From Sphingomicrobium arenosum (GTDB lineage Bacteria; Pseudomonadota; Alphaproteobacteria; Sphingomonadales; Sphingomonadaceae), in the NCBI RefSeq assembly GCF_026157085.1, contig NZ_JANPVN010000001.1, positions 930,001-994,000 on the forward strand: 64,000 bases of DNA, read 5' to 3'. The notes under the pieces were generated by a model. It made no database searches, was not told the origin of the DNA, and worked only from the letters and a program-made list of their open reading frames with translations. Position 1 is the first letter of the stretch. The number at the start of each line of letters is the position of its first letter. Below, piece by piece: positions 58,379 to 64,000 of this stretch. Made by a program: the position numbers and the translations under genes.

Positions 58379-59023
58379 TCAGAAGCGAAGACCGATCCCC
58401 GCGAGCAGCTGGAGGCGGTGGCCGAAGGCCCGCCCCACCAGGCCGTTGCCGAGGTCGTAATCCTCGTCCGAATAGCGCGTGTAGAGCGCCTCGGCCTTGA
58501 AATAGGTGCCGGTCTCCATCGCCACCTCGCCGCCGAGGCCGGCATGCCAGCCGCCGCGGTTGACGCTCCCGGTCGTGGTCGTCGTCTCGCCCATCACCGT
58601 CTCGGTCGCCTCGCCCTCGAGCCGACCATTGCTATAGCCGCCCTTGGCATAGAGCCCCGTGCCGGGATTGAGCGCGACGCCCAAGCGCAGGCCGACCCCG
58701 ATGTTGCGCCCGGCTTCGAGCGAATAGACGTCCCCGTCGTCGACTTCCTCATAGCCGGCGGTGGAGAAATCCAGATTGGCATAAGGGCCGACGAACAGAT
58801 TGCCGCCGAGGCCGACATCGTAACCGACCTCGCCGCCATAGGAGAGGCCGCTTTCGCTTTCCTCGATCAGCAGGGCGTCGATCCCATCAGACACCTCGAC
58901 CCCCAGTTCGAACTGGTCGAGACCGGCACGGACCTCGACGCGCGCCCCGTTGATGTCCTGCGCCTGCGCGGCGGCAGGCACGAAAGATGCCGCGACAGCG
59001 GCGGCAATGATCGATTTTTTCAT
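58379..59023 (-). CDS. Outer-membrane beta-barrel protein
   Basis: 214 residues. A signal peptide (MKKSIIAAAVAASFVPAAAQAQ) precedes an eight-stranded OmpA/OmpW-like barrel with alternating aromatic strands and a terminal aromatic residue (GIGLRF), the usual BAM recognition end. An acidic loop lies near residues 93-100 and another is Thr-rich near 147-151. Function unknown; probably a small surface barrel. Confidence 0.8.
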   Translation of the reverse strand: MKKSIIAAAVAASFVPAAAQAQDINGARVEVRAGLDQFELGVEVSDGIDALLIEESESGLSYGGEVGYDVGLGGNLFVGPYANLDFSTAGYEEVDDGDVYSLEAGRNIGVGLRLGVALNPGTGLYAKGGYSNGRLEGEATETVMGETTTTTGSVNRGGWHAGLGGEVAMETGTYFKAEALYTRYSDEDYDLGNGLVGRAFGHRLQLLAGIGLRF

Positions 59024-59386
59024 GGAGAGATCCAAAAAGGCAGGCGGCCCGATTGCCGCTGCCTCCCGAATATAAAATGCGGCGAAACGAAGCGTGACGG
59101 AATAACGCCGCCGTTGGTCGAAGGGCCCAACGACTGGGCGCAGATGAAACGACCGTTTCGCGCCATTATCGAGAAGGCGCCCCCGCTCCACCGATGTGGC
59201 AGCACGGACACAGCATCTCGAGCGCGCCCCCTCAGGCCCCAGCTGATTCGCCGCGATCGAGCGCAAACGGCTCACCCATCCGTCGCCCCAGCGAAGGCTG
59301 GGGCCCATGCCATGACGAGAAAGCGCAAGCCTCCGCTGCGCTCTGGACCAGCCGGAAGACAGTCCCCCGGACTGTCTTCTTTCGGC
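59024..59386. other. Intergenic region upstream of the beta-barrel gene
   Basis: 363 bases without a gene. It contains the promoter region of the beta-barrel gene (minus), a single palindromic repeat at 59281-59310, and the 3'-trailer hairpin of tRNA-Leu at 59347-59390. No further structure was resolved. Confidence 0.55.
59281..59310. repeat. Single REP-like palindromic element
   Basis: Same unit as at 32451 and 52170, here CGTCGCCCCAGCGAAGGCTG and onward to CATG. Hairpin CCCCAGC-GAAG-GCTGGGG. No inverted partner within 100 bases. It lies 36 bases from the tRNA-Leu trailer hairpin. Confidence 0.75.
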
Positions 59387-59390
59387 TGGT
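59347..59390 (-). terminator. Hairpin starting at the tRNA-Leu discriminator base
   Basis: On the minus strand ACCAGCCG (59390-59383, beginning at A73 and including CCA), AAA bulge, GAAGACAGTC (59379-59370), 5-base loop, GACTGTCTTC (59364-59355), CGGCTGGT (59354-59347). This is an 18-bp stem with one 3-base bulge and no T-run. Likely a terminator or RNase landmark that also masks the CCA end. Confidence 0.55.
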
Positions 59391-59471
59391 ACCTCCGGCC
59401 GGACTCGAACCGGCACTTCGTAAGAAAATCGATTTTGAGTCGATCGCGTCTACCAATTCCGCCACGGAGGC
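59387..59471 (-). tRNA. tRNA-Leu(CAA)
   Basis: 85 bases with encoded CCA (59389-59387), class II with a long variable arm. Acceptor GCCTCCG/CGGAGGT (G1-U72 wobble) with A73, anticodon stem ATCGA/TCGAT, loop CTCAAAA giving anticodon CAA, T loop GGTTCGAGTCC. Confidence 0.96.
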
Positions 59472-59559
59472 AGATACCAGCGGACCCGCCGCCTAGCCCA
59501 GCTGGGCAAGTCGTGCAACAGCCTTGCCTCGACAGCCTGCGCGGGCGCAGGATCGCGCC

Positions 59560-60120
59560 ATGACGGGCTACCTTCTTCTCTTCCTCGTCGTCTTCGGCAA
59601 CAACCTCCTGCCCGCCTTCGGCCCGCCGACCTGGTCGCTGCTCGTCTATGTCACGCTCAGCAGCGGGCTCGATCCCCTCGTCATGGTGCCGATCGGCGCC
59701 GCGGCCGCCGCCGCCGGACGCTTCTGCCTCGCGCTCAGCTTTCGCCATTTCGCCACCCGCCTGTCGGACAAGAGCCGCGCCAATCTCGCGCAGGCCCGCG
59801 CCGCGCTTGAAGCGCGCCGCCATCGCAGCCTCCTCGCGCTCGGCCTGTTCGCGCTATCGCCCCTTCCCTCGGCCCAGCTGTTCGCCGCCGCGGGCATGGC
59901 GGGCGTGCGCCTCCTGCCCTTCACGATCGCCTTCTTCGCTGGCCGGCTCGTCTCCTACAGCCTCTATGTCTGGGGTGCATCGACGCTGCGCGCCTCCAGC
60001 CTCGGCGACACGTTGCTCGCCCATCTCACCGATCCGCTCGCCATCGCGCTCCAGCTCCTCCTTCTCGGCTTCCTCGTCGCCATGACCCGGGTCGACTGGA
60101 GCCGCTTCATCCCGCGTTAG
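59560..60120 (+). CDS. Membrane protein, possible VTT/DedA-type
   Basis: 186 residues with about five membrane helices. FGNNLLPAFGPPTW near the N-terminus and a central ALGLFALSPLPSAQLFAAAGMAG resemble the re-entrant loops of VTT/DedA proteins, but the match is partial. ATG 59560 chosen. Role unknown. Convergent with comM. Confidence 0.55.
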   Translation: MTGYLLLFLVVFGNNLLPAFGPPTWSLLVYVTLSSGLDPLVMVPIGAAAAAAGRFCLALSFRHFATRLSDKSRANLAQARAALEARRHRSLLALGLFALSPLPSAQLFAAAGMAGVRLLPFTIAFFAGRLVSYSLYVWGASTLRASSLGDTLLAHLTDPLAIALQLLLLGFLVAMTRVDWSRFIPR

Positions 60121-60129
60121 GGCGGCCCC

Positions 60130-61638
60130 TCAATTGCGCGGCGGCTGGTGGCGATAGCTCAGTGCCTCGGCGACATGGATGCGCCCGACCGTTTCCGCGC
60201 CTGCCAGGTCGGCGATCGTCCGCGCCACCTTCAGCACGCGGTGATAGGCCCTCGCCGACAAGCGCATCGCCCCCGCTGCCTCGGTCAGCAGCCGCTGCCC
60301 CGCCTCATCGGGTTTGCCATGCGCCTCGATCGCGTCGGCGCTCGCCTCGGCATTGGTGCGAAAGCCTGTCTCGACATAGCGCGCCACCTGCACCGCCCGC
60401 GCCCGCGCCACGCGCGCCGCGACGTCCTCGCTCCCTTCAGATGGCGGCGGCAGCGTCAGGTCCATCGCGCTCACCGCGGCCACCTCGACATGCAGGTCGA
60501 TCCGGTCGAGCAGCGGTCCCGAGATTTTCGCCTGATAATCCGCCGCACAGCGCGGCGCCCTCGAACAGGCCAGCGCCGGATCACCGAGATGCCCGCAGCG
60601 GCACGGGTTCATCGCCGCCACCAGCTGCACCCGCGCGGGAAAGGTCAGGTGCGCATTGGCCCGCGCCACGCTGACCGTCCCCGTCTCCAGCGGCTGGCGC
60701 AGCGAATCGAGCGTCGCGCGCTGGAATTCGGGCAGTTCGTCGAGGAAAAGCACGCCGAGATGCGCCAGGCTGATCTCCCCCGGCTTCACCTTCAAGCCGC
60801 CGCCGACCAGCGCCGGCATGCTCGCACTATGATGCGGGTCGCGAAACGGTCGCCGCCGTTTCAGCCTGCCGCCCTCCAGCGTCCCCGCCACGCTCGCGAT
60901 CATCGACACCTCGAGCGCCTCCGAGGGCTCCAGCGGCGGCAGGATCGAGGGCAGGCAGCTCGCCAGCAGCGATTTGCCCGACCCCGGCGGTCCGCTCATC
61001 AGCAGATTATGTCCCCCGGCCGCCGCGATCTCGAGCGCGCGCTTGGGCGTCTCCTGCCCCTTCACGCTCCGGAGGTCGGGCCCGCCCGCCACGTCCTCGG
61101 CCTCGCCCGCCAGCGGCATCTCGAGCGGCTCGGTGCCCTTGAAATGGCTAAGCAGCCCCATGAGGTCGCGCGGCGCGATCACCTCGACCTCGCCCGCCCA
61201 GCGCGCTTCCGATCCCTGGTCGTAGGGACAGATCAGTCCCATGTCGCGCCCGCTCGCATGCATCGCCGCTAGCAGGACGCCGGGGCTCGCCGCGATGCGC
61301 CCGTCCAGCCCCAGTTCGCCGACCGCGACATAATGCGCCAGCATCTCGGCATCGACGACCCCCATCGCCGCCAGCAGCCCTAGCGCGATCGGCAGGTCGA
61401 AATGCGAACCTTCCTTGGGCAGGTCGGCGGGCGACAGGTTGACCGTCACCCGCTTGGGCGGCAGCGCCAGCCCGATCGCCGACAAGGCCGAGCGCACCCG
61501 CTCGCGGCTCTCGGCCACCGCCTTGTCGGGCAGCCCGACGATGATGAAATTGGGAATACCGGCGGACAGCTGGACCTGGCACTCGACGCTCCGCGCCTCG
61601 AGCCCCAGATAGGCGACCGTATCGACGATCGCGACCAT
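60130..61638 (-). CDS. comM: YifB/ComM family AAA+ ATPase
   Basis: 502-residue hexameric helicase-type ATPase with an N-terminal Lon-like domain and a magnesium-chelatase-type AAA+ module. Walker A GPPGSGKS, Walker B LGVLFLDELPEF, and a zinc-like Cys cluster (CRCGHLGDPALACSRAPRC). In naturally competent bacteria ComM drives branch migration of incoming DNA, a plausible companion of the comEC gene in this window. Start 61638. Confidence 0.9.
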   Translation of the reverse strand: MVAIVDTVAYLGLEARSVECQVQLSAGIPNFIIVGLPDKAVAESRERVRSALSAIGLALPPKRVTVNLSPADLPKEGSHFDLPIALGLLAAMGVVDAEMLAHYVAVGELGLDGRIAASPGVLLAAMHASGRDMGLICPYDQGSEARWAGEVEVIAPRDLMGLLSHFKGTEPLEMPLAGEAEDVAGGPDLRSVKGQETPKRALEIAAAGGHNLLMSGPPGSGKSLLASCLPSILPPLEPSEALEVSMIASVAGTLEGGRLKRRRPFRDPHHSASMPALVGGGLKVKPGEISLAHLGVLFLDELPEFQRATLDSLRQPLETGTVSVARANAHLTFPARVQLVAAMNPCRCGHLGDPALACSRAPRCAADYQAKISGPLLDRIDLHVEVAAVSAMDLTLPPPSEGSEDVAARVARARAVQVARYVETGFRTNAEASADAIEAHGKPDEAGQRLLTEAAGAMRLSARAYHRVLKVARTIADLAGAETVGRIHVAEALSYRHQPPRN

Positions 61639-61793
61639 CAGTTCACGCCCTCGCGGGCCACGACAAATTCGGGCAACATTCCCCCTGGCTTCGGCCTCGT
61701 TACCCTAGCGTATCGACCGGCGCTGGCAAGTATTGCGCATGTTCGTCGAAAAAGCCGCGCGGGTGCCTTGAGAGAATCACCCGCAGTCGCCAC

Positions 61794-62129
61794 ATGAGCC
61801 TCATGGGTGGGAAGCCGAAAAAATGGATCGATCAGGATCCCTGGCGCACGGTCGTCTTCGTGGCGGGCGTCCTGACCATTGTCGTCTCGCCCGTGGTCGG
61901 CGTGCTGCCGGGACCGGGCGGGCTTTTCGTCTTCGCCTTCGGCCTTGCCCTGTGCCTGCGCACCAGCCGATGGGCGCGCCGCCAATATGTCCGCTTCAAG
62001 CGCTGGCAACCCGAAGCCGGGCGCTGGGCCGACCTCGGCCTCAGGCGCAAGTCCGCGATGCGCCGCCGCAAGCTGCGCAAGGATGGCGAGAGGGTGAAGG
62101 ACGCCGCGCGCATCGAAGGCGGCGAGTGA
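61794..62129 (+). CDS. PGPGW-motif membrane protein
   Basis: 111 residues. Two membrane segments flank the PGPGG motif (VVGVLPGPGGLFVFAFGLAL), the signature of the small PGPGW/putative transmembrane family, followed by a very basic C-terminus. Function unknown. Divergent from comM (155-base gap). ATG 61803 is an alternative start. Confidence 0.6.
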   Translation: MSLMGGKPKKWIDQDPWRTVVFVAGVLTIVVSPVVGVLPGPGGLFVFAFGLALCLRTSRWARRQYVRFKRWQPEAGRWADLGLRRKSAMRRRKLRKDGERVKDAARIEGGE

Positions 62130-62137
62130 TCGGATGT

Positions 62138-62166
62138 TTGACTTTGCCGCCCGCGCTCGCTAATGG
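62138..62166 (+). promoter_or_regulatory. Predicted rpmH promoter
   Basis: TTGACT (62138-62143), 17-base spacer, TAATGG (62161-62166). The -35 is strong and the -10 moderate. It would start transcription near 62173, just upstream of the leader hairpin. Confidence 0.55.
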
Positions 62167-62217
62167 CGCCCCCAACGGGAGGCCGCGTCCACTCATCTGT
62201 TGGGGCGGCCCTTTTTT
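62167..62217 (+). terminator. Terminator-like hairpin in the rpmH leader
   Basis: Two alternative stems share the 3' arm: CCCCAAC (62170-62176) with GTTGGGG (62199-62205), or GGCCGC (62181-62186) with GCGGCC (62205-62210). A T6 run follows (62212-62217). It terminates transcripts from the PGPGW gene and, if the promoter upstream is right, could also attenuate rpmH. Confidence 0.6.
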
Positions 62218-62261
62218 GTTCAATCGAATTCGAATGAATTCTCAACATCGGGATATGAGCG

Positions 62262-62396
62262 ATGAAGCGCACTTTCCAGCCCTCCAATCTCGTCCGCAAG
62301 CGTCGTCACGGGTTCCGCACCCGCATGGCCGACGCCAGCGGTCGCAAGATCCTGGCGCGTCGCCGCGCCAAGGGCCGCAAGAAGCTCAGCGCCTGA
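62262..62396 (+). CDS. rpmH: Ribosomal protein L34
   Basis: 44 residues, [18 protein letters not shown]... [12 protein letters not shown], an unmistakable L34. GGGA lies eight bases before the ATG. First gene of the rpmH-rnpA-yidD-yidC cluster. An ATG at 62255, seven bases upstream, opens a second frame that runs through the whole of rpmH into rnpA. Confidence 0.98.
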   Translation: MKRTFQPSNLVRKRRHGFRTRMADASGRKILARRRAKGRKKLSA

Positions 62397-62725
62397 TTCA
62401 GACGATCCGGGCCCGCCGCGACTTCCTTGCCGCCAATGCGGGCAAGCGGGTCGCGTTGCCCGGCTTCGTGCTGCTGGTCCATGACCGGCGCGACGGCAGT
62501 GACGCGATCCGCGTCGGCTACACCGTCTCGAAGAAGGTCGGCAATGCGGTCACCCGCAACCGGATGAAACGCCGCCTGCGCGAACTCGCTCGGGCGGCGT
62601 TGCCGCATCTGGGAAAGCCCGGCGCCGACCATGTCATCATCGCTCGCGCCCGCGGCGTCGAACGCGACTGGGACAAGCTCGGGGCCGAGCTCGAATCGGC
62701 GCTGAAACAGGCCGCCGCGCGATGA
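62393..62725 (+). CDS. rnpA: RNase P protein component
   Basis: 110 residues. [12 protein letters not shown] at the start, the RNR core [23 protein letters not shown] and [10 protein letters not shown] identify it. It assists RNase P RNA in maturing tRNA 5' ends. In frame there is no ATG or GTG after rpmH; the first TTG is past the conserved DFLAA. I place the start at CTG 62393-62395, overlapping the rpmH TGA; ATT 62396 is an alternative, and ATG 62255 would give a 156-residue extended form. The stop overlaps the yidD ATG (ATGA). Confidence 0.85.
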   Translation: MIQTIRARRDFLAANAGKRVALPGFVLLVHDRRDGSDAIRVGYTVSKKVGNAVTRNRMKRRLRELARAALPHLGKPGADHVIIARARGVERDWDKLGAELESALKQAAAR

Positions 62726-62934
62726 TCTCGAAAGCGCTCATCCTGATCGCCCGTGGCTGGCAAAAGGGCCCCTCGCGGATCCTCCCGCCGACCTGCCGTT
62801 TCCAGCCCAGCTGTTCGGCCTATGCGATCACCGCCTGGAAGCGCTATGGAGCCATCAAGGGCAGTTGGCTCGCCGCCAAGCGAATCTCGCGCTGCCACCC
62901 CTGGGGGGGACAGGGTCATGATCCGGTCCCGTAG
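62722..62934 (+). CDS. yidD: Membrane protein insertion efficiency factor YidD
   Basis: 70-residue protein with the three conserved Cys in PTCRFQPSCSAYA ... RCHPWG and an amphipathic N-terminus. It aids YidC-dependent insertion. ATG 62722 overlaps the rnpA TGA by four bases. Confidence 0.94.
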   Translation: MISKALILIARGWQKGPSRILPPTCRFQPSCSAYAITAWKRYGAIKGSWLAAKRISRCHPWGGQGHDPVP

Positions 62935-62952
62935 AAACAACGGAAGAACCTC

Positions 62953-64000
62953 GTGAACGACAATCGCAACATGCTGCTCGCCATCGTGCTGAGCGCCCTC
63001 GTCCTCATCGGCTGGTCCTTCCTCGGCGACCGCTACTTCCCGACCTCGACCGAGGATGACGTCTCGATTGTCGAGGCGAGCCCCAACGACATCCCCGATG
63101 CCGGCCCGCTCGCCACCCCGGTCCCCGGCGAGGACGCCCTGCCCACGCAGGCCCCCGCCGCCGCCGAGCCCGCCGCGCCGCGCCCCGCCGACGACATCAT
63201 CGCCGACGGCGGCCGCATCGCCATCGACACCCCTTCGGTCGACGGCTCGATCAACCTCACCGGCGCGCGCTTCGATGACCTCATGCTCAAGCGCCACCGC
63301 ACCGAACTCGACGGCGAGGAAGAGGTCCGCCTCCTCTCGCCCGCCGGCTCGGACAGCGCCTATTTCGCGCAATATGGCTGGACCGGCGACGGCGTCGAGG
63401 TGCCCGGCACCGACACCGTCTGGACCGCCGACGGCGATACGCTGACCCCCGATCAGCCGGTCACCCTGACCTGGTCCAACGAGACTGGCCAGACCTTCAT
63501 CCAGACCATCTCGGTCGATGACAATTACCTCTTCACCATCGACCAGCGCGTCGAGAACCGTTCGGGCAATGCCGTCGCCATCCGCCCCTATGCGCTGGCC
63601 AGCCGCGCCGAGCGCTCGACCGACAAAAGCTTCTGGACCGTCCACGTCGGCCCGATGGGCGTGTTCGACGATGCCGCCGACTATGACGTCGGCTATGACG
63701 AACTCGAAGAGGCCGGCCCCGCTGGCGAACGTCGCACCACCACCGGCGGCTGGCTCGGCTTCACCGACAAATATTGGCTCACCGCGCTCGTCCCCGACCA
63801 GGGCAGCCAGGTCACCGCCACCATGCGCCAGTCGGCCTCGGGCGCCTTCCAGACCGATTATATCGGCGCCCCCGTCATCCTCCAGCCCAACCAGGCCTCG
63901 ACCTTCAGCGCGCGCCTCTATGCGGGCGCCAAGGAAAAGGGCCTGCTAGACAGCTACGAGGCCGCGGGCATTCCCAAGCTCTCCAAGTCCATCGACTGGG
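62953..64000 (+). CDS. yidC: Membrane protein insertase YidC, 5' part
   Basis: The window ends inside the gene; about 349 codons are visible. GTG 62953 starts NDNRNMLLAIVLSALVLIGW (first membrane helix), then a Pro/Ala-rich linker and the large periplasmic beta-sandwich domain (SVDGSINLTGARFDDL, LYAGAKEKGLLDSYE). The conserved insertase helices lie beyond the edge. YidC inserts proteins into the inner membrane alone or with SecYEG. Confidence 0.95.
   Translation, partial: MNDNRNMLLAIVLSALVLIGWSFLGDRYFPTSTEDDVSIVEASPNDIPDAGPLATPVPGEDALPTQAPAAAEPAAPRPADDIIADGGRIAIDTPSVDGSINLTGARFDDLMLKRHRTELDGEEEVRLLSPAGSDSAYFAQYGWTGDGVEVPGTDTVWTADGDTLTPDQPVTLTWSNETGQTFIQTISVDDNYLFTIDQRVENRSGNAVAIRPYALASRAERSTDKSFWTVHVGPMGVFDDAADYDVGYDELEEAGPAGERRTTTGGWLGFTDKYWLTALVPDQGSQVTATMRQSASGAFQTDYIGAPVILQPNQASTFSARLYAGAKEKGLLDSYEAAGIPKLSKSIDW

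Noticed and set aside
57356..59563. 735-codon plus-strand frame across the permease, barrel and tRNA-Leu region
   Set aside because: Runs opposite two supported genes and through a tRNA; its sequence is Arg/Asp/His/Gln-rich with no motif.

Overview
The window is 64 kb of GC-rich, gene-dense chromosomal DNA from an alphaproteobacterium, most probably a sphingomonad (Sphingomonadales). I infer this from alphaproteobacterial protein types, a direct-repeat GTTC-N7-GTTC SOS box at lexA, a 6S RNA between zapA and the 5-formyl-THF cyclo-ligase gene, the order ppiD / trpG-like / lexA / comEC / gltX / gltA, and a nuo operon followed by birA-coaX-rnj. No rRNA, CRISPR, phage, plasmid or insertion-sequence genes were seen. 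It looks like a core-genome segment.

Layout. 1-4.3 kb: 3' end of truA, a ligase/decarboxylase pair with a divergent acyl carrier protein resembling the exosortase-A-associated set, and a TbpB-like lipoprotein. 4.6-9.3 kb (minus): tpiA, a PRC-like exported protein, secG, pyrG, trxB. 9.5-18.1 kb: ppiD-like chaperone, trpG/pabA-like amidotransferase, lexA, a lipid-anchored VOC protein, comEC (minus), gltX, gltA. 18-26 kb: a histidine-kinase-like protein lacking its phospho-histidine, a degenerate nucleotidyltransferase/CDP-alcohol-transferase fusion, a 972-residue membrane coiled-coil protein, DUF1467, RNase J, CoaX. 26-43 kb (minus): the complete 14-gene complex I operon nuoA-N running into birA; it carries four extra, tightly coupled membrane or exported ORFs. 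43-49 kb: suhB, DUF302 lipoprotein, efp, M23 peptidase, L,D-transpeptidase, thiE, class I aldolase. 49-55 kb: flavodoxin-like reductase, PAP2 phosphatase, SnoaL-like protein, pgk, gap, tkt. 55-64 kb: zapA, 6S RNA, 5-FCL, tRNA-Asp, AI-2E-type permease, beta-barrel protein, tRNA-Leu, comM, and rpmH-rnpA-yidD-yidC (yidC cut by the window end).

Functional themes. Central carbon metabolism is concentrated here (tpiA, fba, gap, pgk, tkt, gltA) together with the respiratory complex I operon. Envelope biogenesis is represented by secG, ppiD, yidC/yidD, LDT and M23. Many genes overlap by 1-4 bases (TGATG, ATGA, GTGA), indicating heavy use of translational coupling.

The most unusual signals are: (i) three genes (trpG/pabA, birA, rnpA) whose conserved N-termini can be read only from a non-ATG/GTG/TTG codon, each with a CTG overlapping the preceding gene's TGA; (ii) three tiny membrane ORFs plus one exported protein inside the nuo operon; (iii) two inverted pairs and one single copy of a REP-like palindromic element, one pair splitting nuoJ from nuoK; (iv) both tRNA genes followed by a hairpin whose first arm starts exactly at the discriminator base and includes the CCA; (v) a terminator-like hairpin immediately after a predicted rpmH promoter.
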